From Verrucomicrobiota bacterium (GTDB lineage: Bacteria; Verrucomicrobiota; Verrucomicrobiia; Opitutales; Opitutaceae), in the NCBI GenBank assembly GCA_016222805.1, contig JACRQG010000008.1, positions 248,001 to 312,000 on the forward strand: 64,000 bases of DNA, written 5' to 3'. Positions 24,724-33,741 of the stretch are shown piece after piece (the stretch's first letter is position 1; every line of letters begins with the position of its first letter). The notes beneath the pieces were generated by a model. That model searched no databases and was not told where the DNA came from. It was given only the letters and a program-made list of their open reading frames with translations. The position numbers and the translations under genes were made by a program.

Positions 24724-27021
24724 ATGCGCTTTCCTGTCCCCCTCCTCCCCTCGATGATTCTCGTCGTCTCGGCCGTCGCGTCCGCCCTGGCCGCCCCGGC
24801 GCCGGCGGGCGCCGATCTCCTGCCCGCCGGCCGCGCCCCGCCGGCGCCCGAGGCGGCGTGGTTTCCCAGCCGGCTGCACGCCTTCGTCTGGCGCAACTGG
24901 AGCCTCGTCGCCCCGGAACGCCTCGCCCGGACGATCGGCGCACGGACCGAAGACATCGTGCGGGTGGGTCGAAGCCTCGGGCTCGAACCCGCACGCGGAC
25001 TCAGCGCCGACCAGTGGAAACGGGCGCACCTGACCATCCTCCGCCGCAATTGGCACCTGCTGCCGTACGAGCAACTCCTGACCCTGCTCGACTGGAGCGC
25101 CGAACGTCTGGCGTACACCTTGCGCGAGGACGATTTCTTCTTCCACAAGGTCGGCGACCTGAAACCACGGTGCGCACCGTTGCGCTGGGCCGAGCCGACC
25201 ACCGCCGAAGCCAGCCGCGCCGCGGAAATCGCCACCCTGGTGCGCGAGACCTTTCCGGCGGGAAACCTCGAAGGCCGCGAGCCGCTGTTCGCCTTCGTCG
25301 GGCACCTGCAAAGCCCGCCGCCGCCCTCCTCGGCCCGCACCCAGGCCTCATCCTCCCCTTCCGCGCCGCTGCGGTTGGGCTACTCGTACTTCGCGCTCTG
25401 CGGCGATCCCCTGGTCGATCCCTCGCTCGATCCCTACCCCGACGGGCTCCTCGCCCGCCTCGCCGCCGCCGGGGCCAACGCCGTCTGGCTCCACGTCGAA
25501 CTGGGCCATCTCGCGCCGCTCCCCTGGCTGCGCGACGATCACATCGAGACGCGCCGCGCCGCCCTGCGCCGCCTCGTCGCGCGGGCCGCGGCGCACGGGA
25601 TGAAGATCTTCCTCTACCTCAACGAGCCTCGCGCGCTGCCCGCCCGTTCGCCGGTGTTCGCGGATCATCCCGACTGGCGCGGCGTCGAGGAAAAGGGCTT
25701 CTCGGCGCTCTGCACCAGCACCCCGGCGGTGCGCACCGCGCTGCGCGACGCCATCGCCGGCCTGTGCCAGGCCGTGCCGGACCTCGGAGGGTTCTTCACC
25801 ATCACCGCGTCGGAGAACCTGACCAACTGCTGGTCCCACCACCGGGGCACAGGCTGCCCGCGCTGCAAGGAGCGCCGGCCGGCGGAGGTGATTGCGGAGA
25901 TGTGCGCCACGGTGGCGGAGGGCGTGCGCGCCGGAAAGGGACGGCAGCGCTACCTGTGCTGGGACTGGGGCTGGCGCGACGACTGGGCCCTCGACGTCAT
26001 CGCCCGCCTGCCGTCGGACGTGGCCCTGATGAGCGTGAGCGAATGGAGCCTGCCGATTGAGCGCGGTGGGGTGAAGTCGACCATCGGCGAATACAGCATC
26101 AGCTCCATCGGGCCCGGCCCGCGGGCGCTGCGCCACTGGGAGGCCGCCCGGAAACGCGGCCTGGAGGTCGTCGCCAAGATCCAGTGCGGCAACACCTGGG
26201 AGCTTTCGGCGGTCCCCTACCTGCCGGTGCTGGAGAACATCACGCGCCATGCGGAAGGGCTGCGCGCCGCCGGCGTGCGGGACATCATGCTGGGCTGGAC
26301 GCTCGGCGGCTATCCCTCCCCCAACGTTGCGGCCATCGCCGAGATCTTCTCCGGCGGTTCCCTCGAGACCCTCGCGCAGAAACGCCATGGCGAATCCCAG
26401 GCCCCGGCCGCGGCGGATTTCTGGCGCGCCTGCAGCGCCGCGTTTCGCGAGTTCCCGTACCACAGCAGTGCAGTCTACCGGGCCCCGCTCCAGATGGGCC
26501 CGGCGAATCCCCTGTGGGCGAAACCGACCGGCTACCAGTCATGCATGGTCGGCATCCCGTATGACGACCTCACCGGCTGGCGCAGCGTCTACCCGTCGGA
26601 GATCTTCGCCACGCAGTTGGAGAAGGTCGTCACCGGCTTCGAAGCCGCGCTGGCGCGGTTGCGCTCCGCCGTCCCGCAGCCCAGCCCGGCGCTGGCGGAA
26701 GAGATCCGTTTTGCGGAGGCCGCCGCCATCCACTTTGCGAGCGTGGCCCACCAGTGCCGGGCCGTGCTCGCCCGCGACGCCGGCGACGCCGCCCGCTGGC
26801 GCGCCCTGGGAGCAGCCGAGGAGGCACTGGCGGTGCGGCTGCACGCCCTGCAGAGCCGCGACTCGCGGATTGGTTTCGAAGCGTCCAACCAGTACTACTA
26901 CGTGCCGCTCGACCTCGTGGAAAAGGTCATCAACTGCCGCTGGGCGGCCGGGCAGGAGCCAACGCGCCGAAGCACGCCAGGCACTCAGCGCTCCGGCAGA
27001 TCCGCGTCAGGCGGCGGGTAA
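24724..27021 (+). CDS. Large exported protein of unknown function, probable TIM-barrel glycoside hydrolase
   Basis: A 765-residue protein from ATG 24724 with a signal peptide ([23 protein letters not shown]). Residues about 40-200 are helical. A (beta/alpha)8-like core follows: [83 protein letters not shown] and [16 protein letters not shown]. This strand pattern, with acidic residues at strand ends, resembles GH20/GHL-type glycosidases. A CPRCKERR patch is unusual. The helical C-terminus ends in a low-complexity tail. I cannot assign a named family. It is divergent from the DUF5009 gene and upstream of the GH28 operon. Confidence 0.6.
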   Translation: MRFPVPLLPSMILVVSAVASALAAPAPAGADLLPAGRAPPAPEAAWFPSRLHAFVWRNWSLVAPERLARTIGARTEDIVRVGRSLGLEPARGLSADQWKRAHLTILRRNWHLLPYEQLLTLLDWSAERLAYTLREDDFFFHKVGDLKPRCAPLRWAEPTTAEASRAAEIATLVRETFPAGNLEGREPLFAFVGHLQSPPPPSSARTQASSSPSAPLRLGYSYFALCGDPLVDPSLDPYPDGLLARLAAAGANAVWLHVELGHLAPLPWLRDDHIETRRAALRRLVARAAAHGMKIFLYLNEPRALPARSPVFADHPDWRGVEEKGFSALCTSTPAVRTALRDAIAGLCQAVPDLGGFFTITASENLTNCWSHHRGTGCPRCKERRPAEVIAEMCATVAEGVRAGKGRQRYLCWDWGWRDDWALDVIARLPSDVALMSVSEWSLPIERGGVKSTIGEYSISSIGPGPRALRHWEAARKRGLEVVAKIQCGNTWELSAVPYLPVLENITRHAEGLRAAGVRDIMLGWTLGGYPSPNVAAIAEIFSGGSLETLAQKRHGESQAPAAADFWRACSAAFREFPYHSSAVYRAPLQMGPANPLWAKPTGYQSCMVGIPYDDLTGWRSVYPSEIFATQLEKVVTGFEAALARLRSAVPQPSPALAEEIRFAEAAAIHFASVAHQCRAVLARDAGDAARWRALGAAEEALAVRLHALQSRDSRIGFEASNQYYYVPLDLVEKVINCRWAAGQEPTRRSTPGTQRSGRSASGGG

Positions 27022-27192
27022 TCCGAGCTCCGGCGGCAACCGCGTGACGGTGAACCACCGCAGGTCGCGAGGACCACGTACGGATCCCGCGCTTCATTCC
27101 TCTCGTCTCCTTCAGCGAAGCAGTCCTTTCATCCGCTGAATTCGATGGGATTCCGGGATTGGCCGGGTGCGCAAAGCCGTCATACTCGCCCC

Positions 27193-28827
27193 GTGCAACT
27201 TTCCCGTCCGCCTGGCGCGGGTCGTCGGCTCGTCTCGCTCCCCTTGGCCGCCTTGCTTGTCCTGGCCGCGTCCGCCCGCCTCGCCGCCCTGACCCTCGAC
27301 GCCCGTGAAGCCGGAGCCGTGCCCGACGGCCGCGCCCTCTGCACCGCCGTCCTCCAGCAATGCCTCGACCGCTGCGCCGCGGCCGGCGGCGGCACCGTTG
27401 TCCTGCCACCCGGCATCTACCGCTCCGGCACCCTCGACCTGCGCAGCCGCGTGACCCTGCGGATCGAGGCCGGCGCCACGCTGCTCGGCAGCGCCGATCC
27501 CCGCGACTACCCGGCGCGCCGGCCCGCCGTTCGCTCCTACACCGACAATTACGTCTCCCAGGCCCTGCTCGCGGGCGAGGACCTCGAACAGGTGGCGATC
27601 GAGGGCGGCGGCGTGATCGACGGCAATGGCGGCGCCTTCAAGTGGAAGGAGTATCTGACCCGGCCCTACGTCATCCGCCTCGTGGCCTGCCGCGACGTCC
27701 GCGTGGAAGGCGTCACGCTGCAGGCCTCGCCGATGTGGATGCAGCACTACCTCGCCTGCGACCGCGTGCGCCTCCGCGGCCTTCGCGTCTTCAACCACGT
27801 CAGCTACAACAACGACGGGCTGGATCTCGATGGCTGCCACGACGTCCAGGTGAGCGACTGCGTGATCGACAGCGACGACGACGCGCTCTGCCTCAAGAGC
27901 ACCCTCGATCGCGCCTGCGAGAACATCACCATCACCAACTGCGTCCTGAGCAGTCACTGCAACGCGTTCAAACTCGGCACCGAGTCGAACGGCGGCTTCC
28001 GCAACATCACCTTCAGCAACAATGTCATCGTTTCGCCGCGCAGCACCCAGGCGATGTACGGGGTGCAGCGCGGCATGGGCGGCATCGCCCTCGAAACCGT
28101 CGACGGCGGACATCTCGACAACGTCGTGGTGAGCAACGTGGCGATTCGCGGCGTCCACGTGCCGATCTTCCTGCGCCTGGGAAACCGCGCCCGGCCCTTC
28201 CTCGCCGGGGCCGCCAAGCCACCCCTCGGCTCCTTTCGCCGGGTGATGCTCAGCAACATCGTGGCAACCGGGGCCGGCCGGATCGGTTGCTCCATCACGG
28301 GCGTGCCCGGCGGAATCGCCGAGGACATCACCCTCGCCAATGTTTCGCTGGAGTTCGAGGGTGGCGGCGGGCGCGACCTCGCCGCCAAGCCGGTGCCGGA
28401 GCGCGCCGACGCCTACCCCGAGAGCCGGATGTTCGGCGACCTGCCGGCTTACGGCCTCTACTGCCGCCACCTGCGCGGACTGCGCGTGAGCGGCCTGCAA
28501 CTGCGCACCGTGGCCCCCGACGCCCGGCACGCGTTGGTGGCCGACGATGTGGAACGCCTGGAGATCGACGGACTGGACACGACCTCCGCCCCCGGGGCGG
28601 CTGCGGTCGTGCGGTTGCAGGACGCCCGCCAGGTCCTGGTGCGCGGCGCGCGGCCCGCCGGTCCGGTGGACGTGTTTCTGCACGTGGCGGGGCCGGCCAC
28701 CAGGGAGGTCGTCCTGGTCGCCAGCCACCTCGCTTCCGTCGGCCGACCGGTCGTGGTCGCCACCGAGGTTTTGTCTGACACCGTGAGGGAATCGGACCAG
28801 CCTCACGATCGAGCACGCCCGCGATGA
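27193..28827 (+). CDS. GH28-family (polygalacturonase-like) glycoside hydrolase
   Basis: About 544 residues from GTG 27193, chosen because it gives a normal signal peptide (RRLVSLPLAALLVLAASARLAA); an upstream ATG at 27145 is the alternative. The right-handed beta-helix of the pectin-lyase fold is clear. Active-site motifs: NNDGLDLDG (family NTD), SDDDALCLKS (DD), and SSHCNAFKLGTES where GHG is usual. It would hydrolyse galacturonan or rhamnogalacturonan-like chains in the periplasm. Its stop overlaps the next start (ATGA), so it heads a coupled three-gene unit. Confidence 0.83.
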   Translation: MQLSRPPGAGRRLVSLPLAALLVLAASARLAALTLDAREAGAVPDGRALCTAVLQQCLDRCAAAGGGTVVLPPGIYRSGTLDLRSRVTLRIEAGATLLGSADPRDYPARRPAVRSYTDNYVSQALLAGEDLEQVAIEGGGVIDGNGGAFKWKEYLTRPYVIRLVACRDVRVEGVTLQASPMWMQHYLACDRVRLRGLRVFNHVSYNNDGLDLDGCHDVQVSDCVIDSDDDALCLKSTLDRACENITITNCVLSSHCNAFKLGTESNGGFRNITFSNNVIVSPRSTQAMYGVQRGMGGIALETVDGGHLDNVVVSNVAIRGVHVPIFLRLGNRARPFLAGAAKPPLGSFRRVMLSNIVATGAGRIGCSITGVPGGIAEDITLANVSLEFEGGGGRDLAAKPVPERADAYPESRMFGDLPAYGLYCRHLRGLRVSGLQLRTVAPDARHALVADDVERLEIDGLDTTSAPGAAAVVRLQDARQVLVRGARPAGPVDVFLHVAGPATREVVLVASHLASVGRPVVVATEVLSDTVRESDQPHDRARPR

Positions 28828-29915
28828 AAAAACACCCCCGCCTCCGCCACGTCCTCGCCGCCGCCCCGCTGATGGCCCTGTTTACCCCGATCTCGCCCGC
28901 CGCGTCCTCGCCCCTGGCGTTCACGGTCGATGCCGCGACGCAGAGCTACACCATCACCGAAGCCGGCCGGCCGGTGCTGACCTACCGCTTTGGGGAGGTG
29001 CCCCTGCCCGCCGGCGTCGAGGCCAAGCGCTTCAGCCAGCGCGCCACGCCCTACGACGGCGCCTATTTCACCGATGGCAGTCGCTACGGGGGCGAACGCA
29101 GCGACTACGTCCATCCGATCTACGGCTTCAATGGAGAGGAACTGACCGGCGACTATCCCAAGGATCACATCCACCACCGCGGCCTCTGGTGGAGTTGGTG
29201 CGAGGTGCGCCGTCACGACAAGATCGGGGACCTCTGGGCCGTGTGCAAAATCCGCGCCTACCCGGTCGAGATCCGCCGACAGACCGTCCTGGCGGACCGG
29301 GCCCTCCTCGAGGCCGTGAATGTCTGGCGGTACGACGACGATCCCACACCCGTCGTCCGCGAGACCGTCGTCCTCAGCGTGCATCGGACCACGGGAGCGA
29401 ACGGCGCGCGGGTCCGCCCGATCGACGTGGACGTTCGCCTCGAAGCGCTGGTGGATGGCATGGCGATCTGCGGCCGGCAGAAGGTCGACTACGGTGGGTA
29501 CGGCGGGATGACGATCCGGCTGAACGGCCAGATCAAGGACTTCTCCCTCCGGGCCGTGCACCCCCATCCGGACAAGTGGCGCGGCGATACCGTGGCCCTG
29601 GCTGAACGGGTCATCGATCCCGCGGCCCATGGCGAGGCGGCGTGGCTGGCGCTGTACGGCCGGTACCCGGCCGCCGGCGTGGCGAATCCCGATTTTACGA
29701 CGGTCCTCATGGCCGAGTCCCGGACGACTCCGCTGTATCCGAACCAATTCCGGTACTACGCCACGACGTGCACGTCGCTGGCTTTCCCCGGCAAGACGGT
29801 GGTGCCGCTCCCCTTGGGCAAGCCGCTGGACTACCGGACACGCGTGGTCGTGTGCGAGGGTAAGACCGGCCTCGAGCAGGAGAAAGCCCTGTGGCAGGCG
29901 TACCAAGCCCGGTGA
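28824..29915 (+). CDS. DUF6807 (PmoA-like) exported protein
   Basis: A 363-residue protein with a signal peptide (MKKHPRLRHVLAAAPLMALFTPISPAA). The family hallmark is DHIHHRGLWWSWCEV, preceded by YFTDGSRYGGERSDYVHPIYG. It is mostly beta-strand. Members occur widely in polysaccharide-use loci of Planctomycetota and Verrucomicrobiota, but no enzymatic activity is established. The start overlaps the GH28 stop (ATGA), and its own stop overlaps the next start (GTGA), so all three products are likely made in fixed proportion. Confidence 0.8.
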   Translation: MKKHPRLRHVLAAAPLMALFTPISPAASSPLAFTVDAATQSYTITEAGRPVLTYRFGEVPLPAGVEAKRFSQRATPYDGAYFTDGSRYGGERSDYVHPIYGFNGEELTGDYPKDHIHHRGLWWSWCEVRRHDKIGDLWAVCKIRAYPVEIRRQTVLADRALLEAVNVWRYDDDPTPVVRETVVLSVHRTTGANGARVRPIDVDVRLEALVDGMAICGRQKVDYGGYGGMTIRLNGQIKDFSLRAVHPHPDKWRGDTVALAERVIDPAAHGEAAWLALYGRYPAAGVANPDFTTVLMAESRTTPLYPNQFRYYATTCTSLAFPGKTVVPLPLGKPLDYRTRVVVCEGKTGLEQEKALWQAYQAR

Positions 29916-31057
29916 CGATCAGCCGGCGCGCCTGCGTCGAGGCGGTGCTGCGTCGCGAAACGCCGCCGCGCGTCGTCTACGCCCCGAACTGCTGGCAGTG
30001 GTTCGAACACCACCGGAACCATGGCTTGCTGCCGCCGGAACTGGCGCACTGCACCTCGCAGCTCGATCTCATCCGGCACCTCGGTCTCGATGTCTTCAGC
30101 CGCAACATCTATTGCGACCAGCCACGGGCCTGGTTCGGCGGCTTCGCGGAAGAGATCCTCGACGGGGCGGAGCGGTCGATCACCACGCGGGCCGAGGGAA
30201 GGGATCACGTTTACACCCGCAGCTACCACACCGCTCGCGGGACGCTGACCGAGCGCCAGCGCTACATCTTCGCCGAATCGACACTCGTGCAGGAGGCCTT
30301 CCTGCTCAACTCGGAGACGCCGGAGCTCGACGCCTTCTCCGCCCTCCTCGCCGCCCGGCGCTGGCGTTTCGACGCCGCGCGTTACCACGACTGGCAGCGG
30401 CGCGTCGGCGACGACGGTCTCGTGGTGGCCGGCGAACTCTTCAGTCCGCTCAAGCTCCTGCACTTCGCCGCCGGCGCGGATCACGCCGTGTACCTCCTCG
30501 AGGACCATCCCGAGCGCTGCCGCGAGTGGATGGATCGTCACGAAGCCGCCCAGCTCGATCTCGTCCGGCAGATGCTGGCCGCCGGCGTGCGGGCGATGAT
30601 GGCGATGGACAACCTCGACGCGTCGTTCCACCCGCCGCGTTATGTCGAGCGCTACTCCGCCCGCTTCTATGCGGAGGCCAGCCGGCTCTGCCACGAAGCC
30701 GGGGCGGTCTTCTTCATCCACGCCTGCGGCCGGCAGCGGGCCCTGCTGCCGCTCATCGCCTCCCTCGGCGTCGACGGCCTCGAAGGCGTGGCCTACCCGA
30801 CTCTCGGCGACATCGAACTCGACGAGGCGATGCGCCTCGCCGGCGATCGCCTGATCCTGACCGGCGGCATCAGCGCCCTCGAGACGGAGCGCTTCCGCAG
30901 TCGCGATGAGGTACGCCGCTACGTCGAGGAGCTGCTGCGGCGCCTCGCGCCGTACCGGCACCGCTTCATCCTCTCCGCGAGCTGCAACACCTCGATCCGC
31001 ACCCCGTGGCCCGTGCTGACCTGGTTTCGCGACGCCTGGCGGGAGTTCGGGACGTAG
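29912..31057 (+). CDS. Uroporphyrinogen-decarboxylase-family protein, MtaA-like methyltransferase type
   Basis: A 381-residue TIM-barrel protein from GTG 29912, which overlaps the DUF6807 stop (GTGA); an ATG at 29891 inside that gene is the alternative. The family includes heme-pathway UroD and zinc-dependent corrinoid methyltransferases such as MtaA/CmuA. A zinc-type pattern is visible: HAC (H270, C272) and a distant Cys358 (ILSASCNTS), spaced 86 residues, like the HxC-x(n)-C of MtaA. It ends a GH28-DUF6807 operon, where heme synthesis makes no sense, so a methyl-group transfer role is inferred. No corrinoid protein gene is nearby. Confidence 0.7.
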   Translation: MTISRRACVEAVLRRETPPRVVYAPNCWQWFEHHRNHGLLPPELAHCTSQLDLIRHLGLDVFSRNIYCDQPRAWFGGFAEEILDGAERSITTRAEGRDHVYTRSYHTARGTLTERQRYIFAESTLVQEAFLLNSETPELDAFSALLAARRWRFDAARYHDWQRRVGDDGLVVAGELFSPLKLLHFAAGADHAVYLLEDHPERCREWMDRHEAAQLDLVRQMLAAGVRAMMAMDNLDASFHPPRYVERYSARFYAEASRLCHEAGAVFFIHACGRQRALLPLIASLGVDGLEGVAYPTLGDIELDEAMRLAGDRLILTGGISALETERFRSRDEVRRYVEELLRRLAPYRHRFILSASCNTSIRTPWPVLTWFRDAWREFGT

Positions 31058-31069
31058 GCGGCGGCACGT

Positions 31070-31151
31070 CCTCCCCGGTGGGCGCGACGACCTCGTCGCG
31101 CGGGGCGGTTCGGTCGCTCGTCCCGGCGGGGTGAGGTCACCCCGCCTACAA
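31070..31151 (-). repeat. Dispersed two-palindrome repeat, copy A
   Basis: Read on the minus strand it begins TTGTAGGCGGGGTGACC and ends GGTCGTCGCGCCCACCGG, with two GC-rich palindromes. The same architecture recurs on the plus strand at 36229-36314 (about 85 bp). It lies in the 190 bp between the UroD-family gene and an MFS gene. It resembles a REP/BIME-type extragenic element. Confidence 0.6.
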
Positions 31152-31248
31152 TGCCCAAACTTTCATCCTACGCGCGTCTGTGGCCGGCAACGCCCGGCAG
31201 TCAGAATTAGGATTCGACCCTGCCCGGGCCCGGCCTCACGCTCGCCGG

Positions 31249-32517
31249 ATGGCTGAACGTGACCTTTACGCGGAGAAGCCCTTCTACAAGTGGCTGGCGC
31301 TGGCGGCGGCGCTGATGGCTTGGGGTTTCGATGGAGTCGAACAGAACGTCTACGCGCTGATGACGCGCGCCGCGCTGAAGGACCTGATTCCCGGCCCGGT
31401 GCAGGAAGGCGACATCAGCTTCTACTTCAGCCTCTCGATGGCCATGTGGCTCTGGGGGGCGGCGGTCGGTGGGGTCTGGTTCGGCCGGATGGGCGACAAG
31501 TACGGCCGCGTGCGCTCGCTGCTCTTCGCCGTGGTCACCTACTCGATCTTCACCGGGCTGTCCGCCTTCTCGGGCCACTGGACGCATCTCGCGGCGTACC
31601 GTTTCCTCGGCGCGCTCGGGCTCGGCGGCACCTGGCCGCTCTGCGTGGCGCTGGTGGTCGAGACCTGGCCGGAGAAGAACCGCGCGGTGCTCGCCGGGGC
31701 CATCGGCTCGGCGGCCAACGTCGGCTATCTCATCGCCGCCATCTACTCCAAGCAGATGCTCGCCCACGGGGCGAACTGGCGGTGGATCATCGGCATGGGC
31801 TTCGTCATCGGCCTGCTGAGCCTGCCCGTCATCTGGTTCGTGCCGGAGCCGACCAAGTGGAAGCAATCCAAGGCGAAGCACCAGAAGGTGCCGATGAGCG
31901 AGCTCTTCGCCCCGCAGTACCGCCGGGGTGTGATCGTCGGCAGCCTCCTTTCCACCGTCGCGCTGCTCGGCACCTGGGGTTCCTTCCTCTGGCTCGCCAC
32001 CTATGTGGACAAGATCGCGGAGGGCACCGCACTCGCCGGCACGGCCAAGGCCACGGTGTCGCAGTGGCAGTCGATCGGGCAGATGACCGGCGGTTTCTTT
32101 GGCGGCATTCTTGCCGGGTGGCTGGGCAACAAGCGCTCGTGGTGCCTGCTGTGCGTCGCCACCTGGGTTTCGGTCATGGCCCTGTTCGGGCTCAACACCT
32201 CCTTCGAGGAGTACAAGATCGGCGTCATGGCGATGATCGCCGGGCTCTTCGTCACCGCCTATTTCGGGTGGCTGCCGAAGTACCTGCCGGAGCTGTTCCC
32301 GACCCACATCCGCGCCACCGGCCAGGGTTTCGCCTACAACATCGGGCGCGTGCTCACCGGCCTCGGCGTCCTCGGCGCCGGCAAGCTGGCGCAGGTCTTC
32401 GACGGCGATTACCGCCGCGCGGCCATGACCATGGCCTCGGTCTATCTGCTCGGCCTGATCGTGATCGCCTTCGCCCCCGACACCGGCGGGAAGATGCGCG
32501 CCGACGAGGCGACCTGA
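31249..32517 (+). CDS. MFS transporter (sugar or organic acid)
   Basis: A 422-residue 12-helix transporter from ATG 31249 (MAERDLYAEKPFYKWLALAA); an in-frame start at 31180 falls beside the upstream repeat and is less likely. MFS motifs: FGRMGDKYGRVRS (loop 2-3), YRFLGALGLGGTWPLCVALV (helix 4), and YLPELFPTHIRATGQGFAYNIGR in the second half. It is clearly related to the MFS protein at 16676-18019 (same helix-4 and C-terminal motifs). It probably imports products of the GH28 operon. A hairpin joins its end to the convergent TIM-barrel gene. Confidence 0.85.
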   Translation: MAERDLYAEKPFYKWLALAAALMAWGFDGVEQNVYALMTRAALKDLIPGPVQEGDISFYFSLSMAMWLWGAAVGGVWFGRMGDKYGRVRSLLFAVVTYSIFTGLSAFSGHWTHLAAYRFLGALGLGGTWPLCVALVVETWPEKNRAVLAGAIGSAANVGYLIAAIYSKQMLAHGANWRWIIGMGFVIGLLSLPVIWFVPEPTKWKQSKAKHQKVPMSELFAPQYRRGVIVGSLLSTVALLGTWGSFLWLATYVDKIAEGTALAGTAKATVSQWQSIGQMTGGFFGGILAGWLGNKRSWCLLCVATWVSVMALFGLNTSFEEYKIGVMAMIAGLFVTAYFGWLPKYLPELFPTHIRATGQGFAYNIGRVLTGLGVLGAGKLAQVFDGDYRRAAMTMASVYLLGLIVIAFAPDTGGKMRADEAT

Positions 32518-32554
32518 GCGGACGGCCGCCCCGCGGCCGGAGTTCCCGGCTCAG
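32514..32554. terminator. Hairpin between convergent MFS and TIM-barrel genes
   Basis: The inner stem is CGGCCGC (32523-32529) with GCGGCCG (32533-32539) around a CCC loop. The outer arms CTGAGC (32514-32519) and GCTCAG (32549-32554) include the stop codons of both genes. There is no T-tract. It parallels the palindrome at 18017-18038. Confidence 0.45.
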
Positions 32555-33441
32555 CTCGCGAAGATCCGATCCATCCGCGCGGTCATGTCGCGCGCGTCCT
32601 CCACCGTGGCGGTTTGGTTCGAGGGTTGCTCGGTGATCGCCCAATCGCGATAGCCCGCGGCATCGAGCGCGCGCATCACCGCCGGCCAGTTGGTGTCGCC
32701 GTCGAGAAGCTTCGGGCGCGCCGCCGCCTTGGCGCCCGGCTCGGCCGGCTTCGCGCTGTAGTCCTTGATGTGGATCCGCACGATGCGCTTCCCCAGGGCC
32801 TGAATCCAGGCCTCGGCCGGACCGTAGCGGCCGGCGTTGCCGATGTCGAAGTGCCAGCCCACCCACTCGCTCGCGAAGGCGTCGACGTAGTCCACGGCCT
32901 GCTGCGGCGAGAGGATGAAATCGTTGCCCACGTTCTCGATGGCGATCTTCACCCCGAGGTCGCGGGCGACCGGGATGGCCCGACGGATCTCGGCGACCGA
33001 GCGATCCCAGCACTGCTGGTAGGTGACGCCGTTGCGCGCCACCCCCGGCACGAGCAACACGCTGGTCGCACCGTAGGCCTTCGCGTCCTGGAGACTGTGA
33101 ATCAGGCCGTCGTAGCCGATCTTCCGCGTCGGCTCGTCGGGCGCGGACAACGGCTTCACCCAATGCGTGTGGCAGCAGACGCTCGCCGCCGCCAGGCCGG
33201 TTTCCTGCAGCGCCGCGACCATCTCCTCCCGGTTCATGCCGCCGAGCGGCTCGACTCCCACGAAACCTGCCGCCTTCATCGCCCGCAGTTTCTCGAGCAC
33301 CGACCCCTTCACGCCAATGGTGGAGTACATGATGGCCTTGCGGTAGGACCGCCGCGGGGTCGCGGCCACGGCGGGACGGAACGTGAGGGCGGCGGCCGCA
33401 CCGGCGGCCAGTTGCAGGAACGAACGGCGGGGGAGGTGCAT
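32551..33441 (-). CDS. Exported sugar phosphate isomerase/epimerase (TIM barrel)
   Basis: A 296-residue AP-endonuclease-2-like protein. The start at ATG 33441 gives a signal with twin arginines (MHLPRRSFLQLAAGAAAALTF). Metal-ligand motifs: VKIAIENVGNDF, VGWHFDIGNAGRYG, IVRIHIKDYSAKP and DWAITEQPS. It acts outside the cytoplasm on a sugar or keto-sugar. It diverges from the GMC oxidoreductase operon, and the two may be controlled from the shared 300-bp space. Confidence 0.8.
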   Translation of the reverse strand: MHLPRRSFLQLAAGAAAALTFRPAVAATPRRSYRKAIMYSTIGVKGSVLEKLRAMKAAGFVGVEPLGGMNREEMVAALQETGLAAASVCCHTHWVKPLSAPDEPTRKIGYDGLIHSLQDAKAYGATSVLLVPGVARNGVTYQQCWDRSVAEIRRAIPVARDLGVKIAIENVGNDFILSPQQAVDYVDAFASEWVGWHFDIGNAGRYGPAEAWIQALGKRIVRIHIKDYSAKPAEPGAKAAARPKLLDGDTNWPAVMRALDAAGYRDWAITEQPSNQTATVEDARDMTARMDRIFAS

Positions 33442-33741
33442 GGGGCTCGGGAGTTCCCGGGAGGGTACGGCCGGTTGCCGGCGATTGTCGACCTCACAGG
33501 CGGATCGCCGGAAAGGCTGGGGGCCCTGGCGTGGGCCCGCGCTGCGCCGCGTTCGCCCTTCGCGTGAACCCAGCCTTTGCGAAAAGTCGGCTTCATCGAC
33601 CATGTCCCGGCAGGCGCATACTTCGGATTGCCCTCGCCCCGCCTTTTCTGCCATCGAATCGCCACCGGGCGCACCCACGCCTCCTCCGCCCCTCCCACCC
33701 ACCGGCGCCTTTCACGCGCCCGCCGCGCCACCTCTCTTTCC
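33442..33741. other. Divergent intergenic region with large inverted repeat
   Basis: 300 bp between the exported TIM-barrel gene and the GMC oxidoreductase gene. AAAGGCTGGG (33512-33521) is perfectly complementary to CCCAGCCTTT (33569-33578). Between them is a second palindrome (GGGCCC, six bases, GGGCCC). The last 80 bases before the GMC start are pyrimidine-rich. No sigma-70-like pair is convincing. The inverted repeat may be regulatory or a structured leader. Confidence 0.35.

Noticed and set aside
29912-31057. Assignment as heme-pathway uroporphyrinogen decarboxylase (hemE)
   Set aside because: The family fold fits, but the HAC...C zinc pattern and the GH28-DUF6807 operon context argue for a methyltransferase-type member.
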